DNA of 54,071 bases from CAZLIC01 sp964559535. GTDB lineage: Bacteria > Pseudomonadota > Alphaproteobacteria > Rhodobacterales > Rhodobacteraceae. Positions 42,002-51,248 of the stretch are shown here, in pieces (within the stretch, counting starts at the first letter, position 1; each line of letters begins with the position of its first letter). The notes beneath the pieces were generated by a model that saw nothing but the letters and a program-made list of their open reading frames with translations, was not told the origin of the DNA and ran no database searches. A program made the position numbers and the translations under genes. The stretch covers positions 1 to 54,071 of the forward strand of contig CAZLIC010000019.1 in assembly GCA_964559535.1 (NCBI GenBank). The letters run 5' to 3'.

Positions 42002-43510
42002 TCACAGTACGATATCGGCCACCGCCAGCGCCGCGACGCCCGAGAGTTCGATCTGGAAATCGGCCGCGCCGTCGCCGTTCACGTCGGCCTCCAGCAGTTG
42101 CCTGCCGCCCACCGTACCGAATCTCAACTGCCCCGCCACATTGGTGAAGGCACCTGCGCCGATGAAGGCAAAGGCCTGGTTTCCGGCGGTGCCGACGTTG
42201 GCGTCCAACCGCGACAGGTCGATGCTGTCCAGCCCGCTGGCGAAATCGCCGATCACGTCGCGGCTGCCGTTGGTGATGCCGCTGTCGTCCGGGGCGCGGA
42301 AGACGAAGGTGTCGGCATCATCCCCGCCTGACAGCCGATCATTGCCTGACCCACCGCGCACGGTATCGTCGCCATCGCCACCTGACAGCGTGTCGCGCCC
42401 CGTGCCGCCGCGCAGCAAGTCATTGCCGTCGCGCCCATCCAGCACATCGTTGCCGACCGCGCCATTCATCCGGTTGTCCGCCTGATTGCCGGTGACGAGG
42501 TTGTTCAGCGCGTTGCCGGTACCCAGCTGGGCAGTGCCCAGAAGCGTCAGGTTCTCGACGTTGTCGACCAGCGACAGGTCGAAACTGGCAACCGACTCGA
42601 TCCGGTCGATGCCCTCGTCCAGGTTTTCGGAAATGGTGATGCCGTGGCCATCCACGATGAAGACATCGTCACCCGATCCGCCCAGCACGTTGCCCGTCAC
42701 GCTGCCGCCGCGGGTGTCGAACAGGTCGGCGCCGGGGTTGAGCAGGACGTCGCCCACGATTTCGCCGCGGTTGATGACGCTGTCGGCGGAACTTGACGCC
42801 AGGATCGCCCAGGGATGGGAAACCGCCAGGATGCGCCCGGTGTTCACCAGCGTCAGGCCGGTGGCAAAGGCCGCATCCACCGTCAACACCCCCATGCCGG
42901 CAAGCGTGCCCGTATTGGTGACCGTTCCAGAACCCCCGGAAATGCGTATCGCCCCGGAAAAACCGATACCGACGATCTCGCCGCTGTTTGTCAGGGTTCC
43001 GCCGCCGTCCATGACGACCGCCGCAGTTGCGAAGGCGCTGGTGTTTGTGGCGTCGATCCGGCCCGCGTTGTCGATCCGGATGCCCGGCGTGACCGCATAG
43101 ATGCCGCCCGCACCCGAGATGAGGCCGCTGTTGCTGACGGCATGGTTCGTGCCGTTCAGGGTGATGCCGGTCTGCGAACTGGAAACGATAGCGCCGTGGT
43201 TGGTCAGGGTCTGGTTGGCGGCATTCATGAAGATCACGCGATAGCCCTGGGTCGCGTCTTCTGCGGTAACGCTGCCACCCGGTCCGATGGTCAGGCGGGT
43301 ATTGGCCGACTGCAGAAAGATGGCGTCGTAAGAAACCGACGTCACCGCACCGTTGATGGTGATCTGGTGCCCGCTGCTGAAGCTGTTGCCCTGGATGGCG
43401 CTGCCGGTCAGCACGCTGATCGATCCGGTCTGCGTGACAATCAGGTCATCGCCGTTTTCCGCAAGACTGTGCCCCGACATCTGGGCGAAGGAAATGATCG
43501 TATCCGCCAT
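42002..43510 (-). CDS. Beta-helix/RTX calcium-binding secreted protein B
   Basis: A 502-residue paralogue of protein A with the same order: NSG/NTG-type beta-helix repeats (about 1-275), RTX repeats (GNDVLDGRDGNDLLRGGTGR onward, about 350-405), and a C-terminal segment containing VAGQLRFGTVGGRQLLEADV that is almost the same as in A. It lies 134 bases upstream of A on the same strand, so the pair probably arose by tandem duplication followed by divergence of the N-terminal repeats. Likely secreted by a type I system. Confidence 0.88.
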   Translation of the reverse strand: MADTIISFAQMSGHSLAENGDDLIVTQTGSISVLTGSAIQGNSFSSGHQITINGAVTSVSYDAIFLQSANTRLTIGPGGSVTAEDATQGYRVIFMNAANQTLTNHGAIVSSSQTGITLNGTNHAVSNSGLISGAGGIYAVTPGIRIDNAGRIDATNTSAFATAAVVMDGGGTLTNSGEIVGIGFSGAIRISGGSGTVTNTGTLAGMGVLTVDAAFATGLTLVNTGRILAVSHPWAILASSSADSVINRGEIVGDVLLNPGADLFDTRGGSVTGNVLGGSGDDVFIVDGHGITISENLDEGIDRIESVASFDLSLVDNVENLTLLGTAQLGTGNALNNLVTGNQADNRMNGAVGNDVLDGRDGNDLLRGGTGRDTLSGGDGDDTVRGGSGNDRLSGGDDADTFVFRAPDDSGITNGSRDVIGDFASGLDSIDLSRLDANVGTAGNQAFAFIGAGAFTNVAGQLRFGTVGGRQLLEADVNGDGAADFQIELSGVAALAVADIVL

Positions 43511-43635
43511 CGTGGCAATCCCCCTGCAATCGCTTCAAATCCCTGCAGAGGAACAGTGTCACCGCGCGCGGAATCACGCAATGTGCATCTGTTGCACCGA
43601 AGCGCCGCCTCCAGCCGACGGATCCTTCGGCCCGT

Positions 43636-44415
43636 CTAGATTGTCGAGTTCGTCGCGCCGCCATCCAGCAGGATGTTCTGCCCCACGATGAACCCCGCGT
43701 GCTGCGAGCACAGGAAAGCACAGGTGGCGCCGAATTCGGCGGCGGTCCCATAGCGGCGGGCGGGGACGGTGGATTCTCGCTGGCTGCGGGCGTCTTCGGG
43801 TGTGATGTCGGCGGCACGGGCGGCGGCCGCGTCCAGGGCGGTCGCGCGGTCGGTGTCGTGGATGCCGGGAAGCAGGTTGTTGATCGTCACGCCATGCGGG
43901 GCGACCTGACGCGAGGTTCCGGCGACAAAGCCTGTCAGCCCCGTGCGGGCGGTGTTCGACAGGCCCAGTGTAGGGATGGGCGCCTTGACCGACTGCGAGG
44001 TGATGTTGACCACCCTGCCCCAGCCGCGCGCCATCATGCCGGGCACCAGCGCTTGCATCAGCGTAATAGGGGTCAGCATGTTGGCGTCAAGCGCCTTCAG
44101 GAAATCCGTGCGCGTCCATTCGGACCAAAGGCCCGGGGGCGGGCCGCCGGCGTTGGTCACCAGAATGTCGACAGGGCCCGCCAGGGCCAGCACCGTGGCG
44201 CGGCCCTCCTCGGTGGTGATGTCGGCGACAGCCTCGGTCACGCTTGCGCCGTAGGCCGCGCGGATGGTCTGCGCTGTCAGCGCCAGCGCTTCGGCCCCGC
44301 GCGCGTTCAGCACCAGATGCACACCCGCCGCCGCCAGTGCCTCGGCACAGCCCCGGCCCAGTCCGCGCGATGCGCCGCAGACCAGCGCGCGCTTGCCCGC
44401 AATCCCCAGATCCAT
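43636..44415 (-). CDS. SDR-family protein with altered catalytic residues
   Basis: The 259-residue protein has the Rossmann motif GASRGLGRG (residues 14-22) and NAGGPPPG (88-95). The active-site serine is Ser140 (NITS), but the YxxxK positions read S153-NTA-R157, within GLSNTAR. It belongs to a known divergent branch of FabG-like SDRs whose members often lack the full tetrad, so the reaction cannot be assigned. ATG 44415 has GGAGG six bases upstream, better than ATG 44421, which touches it. Confidence 0.85.
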   Translation of the reverse strand: MDLGIAGKRALVCGASRGLGRGCAEALAAAGVHLVLNARGAEALALTAQTIRAAYGASVTEAVADITTEEGRATVLALAGPVDILVTNAGGPPPGLWSEWTRTDFLKALDANMLTPITLMQALVPGMMARGWGRVVNITSQSVKAPIPTLGLSNTARTGLTGFVAGTSRQVAPHGVTINNLLPGIHDTDRATALDAAAARAADITPEDARSQRESTVPARRYGTAAEFGATCAFLCSQHAGFIVGQNILLDGGATNSTI

Positions 44416-44543
44416 GTCCATCCTCCGCTTTGCGGCGGCCTATCATTCCGCAGGACAACGGGGAAGCCTGCGTTGACGGCGTTGCGGGCGGTCTGCTAGC
44501 CGCTGGGGGCCAGAGCTGGGAGCCAGACAGGGGACGCGGGCGA

Positions 44544-45521
44544 ATGACGGATCGGTCAGTGCAGTCGGCACAGGTTTTCCACGCGGCCGATCTGGTCGTT
44601 GTGACCGGTGTGAACCGGGGCGAATCGCTGACTGCGCCCGACGGCCTGTGCGAAGGAGACGTCTATCGCCTGGCGTCCGGTGCCGAGCCGGTGCGGTTGG
44701 CGATCTGGCGCGACGGTGCCGGTTCGCGTGTGGCCGCAGGCAGTTCGGCGGGGGTTGCAGGTGCGCCGGTGTCGGTGCTGGCTCGGCTGAGGATGATGGG
44801 CGACGGGGCGGAAGCCGCCGACCTTCTGCTGTTGCAGGCGGACGAGGCGCTGTTCGCCCTTCCGCTGTCGCCGCTGTCACCGGGGGCCGACCACACGCTG
44901 CTGGCCATCGAGCCGCCGCCCGAGGAAGTGGCCCTGGCCGACCTGCTGTGCGTATCCTTCGTGCGGGGCACGCACATCACGCTGGGCGACGGGCGGCAGG
45001 TGCCGATCGAGGCGCTGGACGCGGGCGACATGGTGCTGACGCGCGACCATGGCCGCCAGCCGGTGCGCTGGGTGGGGCGCGTCACGCTGCGCGGCACGGG
45101 CGCCTTTGCGCCGGTGGTCATCGGCAAGGGCGTGCTGGGCAATGCCGAGGACCTGGCCGTCAGCCAGCATCACCGGCTGTTCCTGTACCAGCGCCGCAAG
45201 ACCGAAGGGCTGCCGACGTCCGAGGTGCTGGTACAGGCCCGGCATCTGGTGGACGGCGCGCGGGTGTGGCTGCGCGAGGGCGGGTTCGTGGACTATCTGA
45301 GCCTGGTCTTCGACCGGCACGAGATCGTCTATGCCGAGGGCATTCCGGTGGAAAGCCTGATGGTCAGCGAGGCCACCGTAACCCGCCTGCCCGAGGGCCT
45401 GTCGGCCGAGGTGCGCGCCCGGTTTCCGGGGCTCAGCCAGACGCAGCATTTCGGCACCGAGGCGGGTCGGCAATTCCTGGATACCGTGGGCGACCTGCGG
45501 CCGACGCGGCGGGGCAGCTGA
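44544..45521 (+). CDS. Hint-domain (Hedgehog/intein-like) protein
   Basis: The 325-residue protein has an N-terminal part of about 130 residues of unknown type and a Hint_2-like domain from about 136: VPIEALDAGDMVLTRDHG, QPVRWVGR, APVVIGKGVLGN, AVSQHHRLFL, FDRHEIVYAEGIPVESL. In self-splicing or cleaving Hint domains the first residue is Cys, Ser or Thr; here Ser138 (SFVRGT) occupies the usual CFxxGT place, with Cys136 two residues before. Related proteins in this bacterial family lie beside RTX genes, as here. Confidence 0.85.
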   Translation: MTDRSVQSAQVFHAADLVVVTGVNRGESLTAPDGLCEGDVYRLASGAEPVRLAIWRDGAGSRVAAGSSAGVAGAPVSVLARLRMMGDGAEAADLLLLQADEALFALPLSPLSPGADHTLLAIEPPPEEVALADLLCVSFVRGTHITLGDGRQVPIEALDAGDMVLTRDHGRQPVRWVGRVTLRGTGAFAPVVIGKGVLGNAEDLAVSQHHRLFLYQRRKTEGLPTSEVLVQARHLVDGARVWLREGGFVDYLSLVFDRHEIVYAEGIPVESLMVSEATVTRLPEGLSAEVRARFPGLSQTQHFGTEAGRQFLDTVGDLRPTRRGS

Positions 45522-45587
45522 GGAAAGGCTCGACTCGGGGGGGTGATTCGGCGCACCGTTTTCGTGGATTTTCAGGAGTTGATGGTC

Positions 45588-46730
45588 ATGGCCTTTTTCA
45601 TCGACGCGTCGCAGTACGTAGCCTACAGCGTGATCGGCGACGTCTTCCTTCTGCCGGGCGTCACGATCTGGAGCGACGTCGACCCCACCATCGAAGAGGT
45701 TGGCGGAACCACCTTCCTGCGGATCGACGGAACCGTGCTGTGCTCGGGCAGCGCGGCGATCTCGATGTCGGTGCAGGCAGGCAGCGACCCGGACACCATC
45801 GTCATCGGCTCAACCGGCGCGGTGCACGCCACCACGCTTTATGCCGGGATCGAGATGGTGGGAGCCTTCCAGCAGATCATCAATGACGGGCAGGTCAGCG
45901 GCCGCAATGGAATTGCCGTGGATTCCATGCTGTTTGGCAGCATCACGAACGGCGGCACCATCACCGGGATTGGCAACGCCGCCATCAGCGCGGTGTTCTC
46001 GAACGCGGTCACCATCACCAACAGCGGCACGATCCGTGGCGAAAGCGGGATCGAGCTGTTCGAATCCTACGCGACGATCCTGAACTCGGGCAGCATCATT
46101 GCCACCGACGGAAGCGGCTATGGAATCAGCGCCGGGGCGGGCATAGGCGCCACCGTCATCCGCAACACGGGCCGGATCGAGGCTCCGCAGACCGCGATCA
46201 ACGGCAGCGCATCGACGGAAACGGTGGTGAACACGGGCGAGATTCTGGGTGACGTGGTGCTGGCCGGGTCTGCGGACGAGTTCCGCGGCCGCAGCGGCAC
46301 GCTGGCGGGCGCCCTGTTTGGCGGCAATGGCAACGACAGCCTGGCCAGCGGGCTGGGTGACGATATCGTCCAGGGCGACTCGGGCAGCGACTTCCTGCGT
46401 GGCAACCGCGGCGACGACACGCTGTACGGAGGCCAGGGCGGAGATGTGTTGCGGGGGGATGACGGCGACGACCGTCTGTTCGGCGGCGGCGGCAGCGACG
46501 ACTTTGTCTTCACCCGCGGCAGCGGCGACGACATCGTCGAAGACTTTGCCAACGGGCAGGACCAGATCGACCTGTCGGCGCTGCGGATCGCCAGTTTCGC
46601 GGCCCTGTCCAGCAGCGCGGTGGACCGCGCCGGTGGCATGCTGATAGACCTCACGTCGTCTGGCGGCACGACAATCTTCATTGCCGGGTTCACCAAGGCG
46701 CAGTTCGATGCGGGCGACGTCATCCTGTAA
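45588..46730 (+). CDS. Beta-helix/RTX calcium-binding secreted protein C
   Basis: The 380-residue protein combines about a dozen NSGTI/NGGTITG-type beta-helix repeats (about 65-235) with RTX nonapeptides (GGNGNDSLASGLGDDIVQGD to GGGGSDDFVF) and a short C-terminal domain starting FANGQDQIDLSAL. Its C-terminus differs from that of A and B. AGGAG lies nine bases before ATG 45588; ATG 45582 is a close alternative. It follows the Hint gene on the same strand. Confidence 0.87.
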   Translation: MAFFIDASQYVAYSVIGDVFLLPGVTIWSDVDPTIEEVGGTTFLRIDGTVLCSGSAAISMSVQAGSDPDTIVIGSTGAVHATTLYAGIEMVGAFQQIINDGQVSGRNGIAVDSMLFGSITNGGTITGIGNAAISAVFSNAVTITNSGTIRGESGIELFESYATILNSGSIIATDGSGYGISAGAGIGATVIRNTGRIEAPQTAINGSASTETVVNTGEILGDVVLAGSADEFRGRSGTLAGALFGGNGNDSLASGLGDDIVQGDSGSDFLRGNRGDDTLYGGQGGDVLRGDDGDDRLFGGGGSDDFVFTRGSGDDIVEDFANGQDQIDLSALRIASFAALSSSAVDRAGGMLIDLTSSGGTTIFIAGFTKAQFDAGDVIL

Positions 46731-46748
46731 CGCCGCCCGCAGCCTGGA

Positions 46749-47114
46749 TCAGCTGTAGAAGAACTCTTCGCGCACGATCTTGCCGTCTGCCACGTGGTAG
46801 ACGGCAATCTCGCGGAATTCCTGCCGCTTGCCGTCGGCCTTCGTCTCGACATCCATGGCGAAGAGCACGGCAAACTTGTCGGGCGCGTGCAGGAACGGGC
46901 CTTCGGCGCTGCCACCATGAATGATGTGATTGTCAGCCCACCAGGCGTGCTTGCCAAGGATCGCGTCGACCCCGGTCACCGCCTGGCCCATGCCCGCCAT
47001 GTCGGCGCCCTCGACCGACACCGCATCGGCGGCGTAGAGGACATGCAGGTTGGCCTTTTCGCGGCCCTCCCGGCAGCCGGCCACGAGTTCCTTGGCGATT
47101 TCTTCAAGTGTCAT
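46749..47114 (-). CDS. SnoaL-like/NTF2-fold protein
   Basis: The 121-residue protein has the layout of SnoaL-like small proteins: an N-terminal helix (MTLEEIAKELVAGCREG), an acidic-pocket strand region and the closing pair EIAVYHVADGKIVREEFFYS. Family members are enzymes or ligand-binding proteins with varied roles, so no function is assigned. ATG 47114 is preceded by GGAGG at five bases. It converges with the RTX protein C gene. Confidence 0.85.
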   Translation of the reverse strand: MTLEEIAKELVAGCREGREKANLHVLYAADAVSVEGADMAGMGQAVTGVDAILGKHAWWADNHIIHGGSAEGPFLHAPDKFAVLFAMDVETKADGKRQEFREIAVYHVADGKIVREEFFYS

Positions 47115-47217
47115 GTCTTCCTCCATGTTCTGTTAATGTTCTCACCCTACGCCGAAGACATGACACGATCAAGACGCCCGGTTGCCGGCCCGGCCCGTGC
47201 ACCCTATACCGCCGACC

Positions 47218-48813
47218 ATGTCGAACCGTGCCCCCCTTCCGCCCGAAATCGCCCGCCGCCGGACATTTGCGATCATCTCGCACCCCGACGCCGGGAAAAC
47301 CACGCTGACCGAGAAGTTCCTGCTGTTCGGCGGCGCCATCCAGATGGCCGGGCAGGTCCGCGCCAAGGGCGAGGCGCGGCGGACGCGGTCGGACTTCATG
47401 AAGCTGGAGCAGGAGCGCGGGATTTCGGTTTCTGCAAGCGCCATGTCCTTCGACTATCGCCACTGGCGGTTCAACCTGGTGGACACGCCTGGCCACAGCG
47501 ATTTTTCCGAAGACACCTACCGCACGCTGACCGCGGTGGATGCCGCGATCATGGTGATCGACGGGGCCAAGGGGGTGGAAAGCCAGACCCGCAAGCTGTT
47601 CGAGGTGTGCCGGTTGCGCGACCTGCCGATCCTGACCTTCTGCAACAAGATGGACCGGGAAAGCCGCGACACGTTTGAAATCATCGACGAGATTCAGGAA
47701 TCGCTGGCCATCGACGTGACGCCGGCCAGTTGGCCCATCGGCATGGGGCGCGATTTCGTGGGGGCCTATGACCTGATCCACGACCGGCTGGACATCATGG
47801 ACCGCGCCGACCGCAACCGGGTGGCGGAATCGGTGCAGATCGACGGCATGGACGACCCGAAGCTGGCTGACCATGTGCCTGCCGACCTTCTGAAGAAGTT
47901 CCGCGAAGAGATTGAAATGGCGCGGGAACTGCTTCCCGCCTTCAGCCGCGAAAGTTTCCTGAACGGGTCGATGACACCGATCTGGTTTGGCAGCGCCATC
48001 AACTCGTTCGGGGTGAAAGAGCTGATGGACGGCATGGGCGAGCAGGGACCCGAGCCGCAGCCGCAGAAGGCTGCCGAACGGCAGATTTCCCCCGAGGAAG
48101 CAACGGTTTCCGGCTTTGTCTTCAAGGTTCAGGCGAACATGGACCCAAAGCACCGCGACCGCGTGGCCTTCGTTCGGCTGGCCTCGGGGCATTTCCAGCG
48201 CGGGATGCGGCTGAACCATGTGCGCTCGAAGAAGCCGATGACGGTGACCAACCCGGTGATGTTCCTGGCGTCCGACCGCGAACTGGCCGAAGAGGCCTGG
48301 GCGGGCGACATCATCGGCATTCCGAACCACGGGCAATTGCGCATTGGCGATGCGCTGACCGAGGGCGAGAGCCTGCGCTTTACCGGCATTCCATCGTTTG
48401 CGCCGGAACTGCTGCAGGGTGTGCGGGCAATGGACCCGATGAAGGCCAAGCATCTGGAAAAGGCGCTGATGCAGTTCGCCGAAGAGGGTGCGGCCAAGGT
48501 GTTCAAGCCGATGATCGGCTCGGGCTACATCGTGGGGGTCGTCGGCGCGCTGCAGTTCGAGGTGCTGGCCAGCCGGATCGAGGAGGAATACGCCCTGCCG
48601 GTGCGGTTCGAATCCTCGCCCTTCACAAGCGCCCGCTGGGTAAGCGGCCCGAAGCCCGAGGTCGAGGCCTTCGTGAACGTGAACAAGGGCCACATCGCCG
48701 CCGACAGCGACGGCGACACGGTGTACCTGACGCGGCTGAAGTGGGACATCGACCGGGTCGAGCGCGACCACCCAAAGGTGCGGCTGACGGCGACGAAGGA
48801 AATGATGGTGTGA
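47218..48813 (+). CDS. prfC: Peptide chain release factor 3
   Basis: RF3 is the GTPase that removes RF1/RF2 from the ribosome after termination. The 531-residue protein has the P-loop SHPDAGKTTLTEKFL, the switch II motif DTPGHSDFSEDTYR and NKMD for guanine recognition, followed by the RF3-specific C-terminal domains (ARWVSGPKPEVEAF). Length and RF3-type EARRTRSDFMKLEQERGISV switch I support the name over EF-G. Confidence 0.97.
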   Translation: MSNRAPLPPEIARRRTFAIISHPDAGKTTLTEKFLLFGGAIQMAGQVRAKGEARRTRSDFMKLEQERGISVSASAMSFDYRHWRFNLVDTPGHSDFSEDTYRTLTAVDAAIMVIDGAKGVESQTRKLFEVCRLRDLPILTFCNKMDRESRDTFEIIDEIQESLAIDVTPASWPIGMGRDFVGAYDLIHDRLDIMDRADRNRVAESVQIDGMDDPKLADHVPADLLKKFREEIEMARELLPAFSRESFLNGSMTPIWFGSAINSFGVKELMDGMGEQGPEPQPQKAAERQISPEEATVSGFVFKVQANMDPKHRDRVAFVRLASGHFQRGMRLNHVRSKKPMTVTNPVMFLASDRELAEEAWAGDIIGIPNHGQLRIGDALTEGESLRFTGIPSFAPELLQGVRAMDPMKAKHLEKALMQFAEEGAAKVFKPMIGSGYIVGVVGALQFEVLASRIEEEYALPVRFESSPFTSARWVSGPKPEVEAFVNVNKGHIAADSDGDTVYLTRLKWDIDRVERDHPKVRLTATKEMMV

Positions 48814-48874
48814 GGCGGGTCACCCCCGGTTTCCGTGCTAGGGTGTTGGCGGCAGATTGCACTGGGAGATTCGG

Positions 48875-50587
48875 GTGGGACAAAACCTTGTCGGTGACAG
48901 GAACGGCACGTCGCCACGCAACGACGTTCTGACAGGCGGCGGCGGCAACGACACGATCCAGGGCCTTGAGCGCAACGACAGTCTTGTCGGCCTTGGCGGC
49001 AACGACCAGATCGCCGGGGGCACCGGCAGCGACACCCTGCTGGGCGGCGATGGGAACGATACCCTGACCACCTCGACAGGCGGCGATGACTCGATCTACG
49101 GCGGCTTCGGAGACGACAGCATCACGGCGGCAGGCGGCAGCGACCTGGCCTATGTCGAGGGTGGCGAAGGGCGTGACACCATCACCACGGCCAAGGGCGC
49201 CGATACCGTGTTCGGCGATGCGGGTGACGACACGATCGTCGGAAACGGCGGCTTCAACAACCTGGGCGGTGGTATCGGCAATGACGTCGTGTCGGGACAG
49301 GGCGATCTGTTCGGCGGGGATGGCAACGACAGCCTGTTCGGGACCTTGTTCGAGCAAGTGGACGAGTTCGACGCCCGCGTGACGGCGTTGTATGGCGGGA
49401 TCGGGCTGGACACGCTGACCGGGTACGGCGTGATGTATGGCGGTGACGGCGATGACGAGATTGTCACCGACGACAACAGCGTCTGTTATGGCGGCGCGGG
49501 TGACGACCTGATGGGTGCCGGGACGGCGGATGCGTTCATGAACGGCGATGCCGGACGGGACGAGTTGACTGGCGGCGTCTTCAACGACCGGCTGTACGGC
49601 GGCGATGATGACGATGGCGTGCAGGGCGCCTTTGGCAACGACAGCCTTTTCGGGGACGCAGGCAACGATGAGCTGCAAGGGCAGTTCGGGTCTGACACAC
49701 TGACCGGCGGCAAGGGGAACGACACGCTGTACGGCCACTATGTGACCGGCGCCCCCCTGCCCGACGATGCCGCCACCGACAGTCTGTACGGGGGCAGCGG
49801 ACGCGACCTTCTGATCGGGGGGCAGGGGGCCGACAGGCTGTACGGCGGCAAGGGCAATGACCGGTTGTTCGCCCTGTCCGATGCCGGAGGCACAGACGAC
49901 GGGGCCGCCAACACCCTGGACGGCGGAGAAGGCGACGACGCGCTGACCGGCGGGCGCGGCAACGACCGGCTGGACGGCGGTGACGGCAACGACACTCTGG
50001 AGGGAGGCCAGGGCAACGACACGCTGACAGGCGGCACGGAAGAGGACCTGGCAACCTATGCGCGGGCAAGCGGGGCGGTCACCGTGTCTTTGGCCGTGAC
50101 GGGCGCGCAGAACACCGGGGGCGCGGGCACCGACCGGCTGGCCGACATCGAAAGGCTGGAAGGCAGCGGATTTGCTGACCGGCTGACAGGTGACAACGTA
50201 GACAATGAGTTGCGGGGCCTGGCTGGCGACGACACGCTGGAGGGTGGGGGTGACAGTGACGTACTGTCAGGTGGCGGCGGCGCCGACCGGTTTGTCTATC
50301 GGGCGGTGACCGACAGCCTGCGCCTGCTGGCCGACCAGATCACCGATTTTTCTTCGGGTGACGTGATCGACCTGACGGCGCTGGACGGGTTGCCGCTGGC
50401 GGCGGGTTCGCCGCCGCTGGTCTATGTCGGCGGGGGCAGTTTCACGGGCGCGGGCGTGGCCAGCGTCCGCGTTTCGGCGGGCCGGGTGGAGATTGACAGC
50501 AACGGCGATGCGGTCTTCGGAGACTTCGACATGCTGATCCTGGTGAACGGCAGCCTGATCCTTGGCAGCGCGGCATTCGACCTGTGA
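48875..50587 (+). CDS. RTX calcium-binding secreted protein D, nearly all repeat
   Basis: The 570-residue protein enters RTX nonapeptides (GGxGNDxLxGG) by about residue 20 and continues with interruptions to about 480, with more than 25 recognisable repeats. It ends in a serralysin-type C-terminal domain with VEIDSNGDAVFGDFDMLILVNG. There is no separate N-terminal effector domain. GTG 48875 is chosen because GGGAG lies six bases upstream; a TTG at 48857 lacks a ribosome site. Calcium-dependent folding outside the cell after type I secretion is expected. Confidence 0.85.
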   Translation: MGQNLVGDRNGTSPRNDVLTGGGGNDTIQGLERNDSLVGLGGNDQIAGGTGSDTLLGGDGNDTLTTSTGGDDSIYGGFGDDSITAAGGSDLAYVEGGEGRDTITTAKGADTVFGDAGDDTIVGNGGFNNLGGGIGNDVVSGQGDLFGGDGNDSLFGTLFEQVDEFDARVTALYGGIGLDTLTGYGVMYGGDGDDEIVTDDNSVCYGGAGDDLMGAGTADAFMNGDAGRDELTGGVFNDRLYGGDDDDGVQGAFGNDSLFGDAGNDELQGQFGSDTLTGGKGNDTLYGHYVTGAPLPDDAATDSLYGGSGRDLLIGGQGADRLYGGKGNDRLFALSDAGGTDDGAANTLDGGEGDDALTGGRGNDRLDGGDGNDTLEGGQGNDTLTGGTEEDLATYARASGAVTVSLAVTGAQNTGGAGTDRLADIERLEGSGFADRLTGDNVDNELRGLAGDDTLEGGGDSDVLSGGGGADRFVYRAVTDSLRLLADQITDFSSGDVIDLTALDGLPLAAGSPPLVYVGGGSFTGAGVASVRVSAGRVEIDSNGDAVFGDFDMLILVNGSLILGSAAFDL

Positions 50588-50633
50588 CACAGCGCCTTTC
50601 GGGCATTTCCATTCGGCACAGGAAGGCTGTGCG

Positions 50634-51248
50634 GTGACCCTGCAGAACCGCGTGCTGCCCACCGGCGAGATCGTGGCGGATCCGGGCCGCGGCACGCTGA
50701 CGGGCAACCGCGGCATTCTGCATGGCAACGACCGGCGGCTGGGGGTGCGGCTCTGGACGCATCCGCACTGGATTTCCTGCACGCTGCAGTACAAGGGCAT
50801 CCGCCGCAGCCCGATGACCCCCGGCACCTGGACTGAACTGTTCTTTCTGGACGAGGCGGTGGCGCTGGCGGCGGGGCACCGGCCCTGCGCGCTGTGCCGC
50901 CGCCCGGCCTTCAAGGCCTTCGCAAAGGCATGGGCCCAGGGCACCGGCCAGCCGGCAAGCGCCGCGGCCATCGACCGTGCCCTGCACCCCGCCCGCGTGA
51001 CACACGACAGGCAGCAGGTGCGGCACAGGGCCGATCCTACCGTGCTGCCGGAGGGCACGATGGTCTTGTGGGACGGCGCGGCGCATCTGGTGTCGGGCAC
51101 GGGGTTGCGGCGGTTCGCGACGCAGGGCTATGATTCCGCCATATCCTTGCCATTGCCGGATGCCATCGTCGTGTTGACCCCCGCCCCGGTCGTGGCTGCG
51201 TTGCGTTCCGGATACCGCCCCCTGTTGCATCCGAGTGCCCATGCCTGA
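50634..51248 (+). CDS. Conserved protein of unknown function with CALC-type cysteine pair
   Basis: I do not know this 204-residue family. Visible features are a beta-rich first half containing WTHPHWISCTLQYKGIRRS, then RPCALCRRPAFKAFAKAW, a CxxC pair that resembles the metal-binding cysteines of Ada-type domains, and a C-terminal half ending in VLTPAPVVAALRSGYRPLLH. GTG 50634 has AGGAAGG seven bases upstream. The gene overlaps its downstream neighbour by eight bases, so the two are probably functionally linked. Confidence 0.7.
   Translation: MTLQNRVLPTGEIVADPGRGTLTGNRGILHGNDRRLGVRLWTHPHWISCTLQYKGIRRSPMTPGTWTELFFLDEAVALAAGHRPCALCRRPAFKAFAKAWAQGTGQPASAAAIDRALHPARVTHDRQQVRHRADPTVLPEGTMVLWDGAAHLVSGTGLRRFATQGYDSAISLPLPDAIVVLTPAPVVAALRSGYRPLLHPSAHA

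Noticed and set aside
48875..50587. The GGxGNDxL-coding repeats as a CRISPR or satellite array
   Set aside because: The period is that of RTX nonapeptides in frame, the DNA units vary at third positions and there are no spacers.
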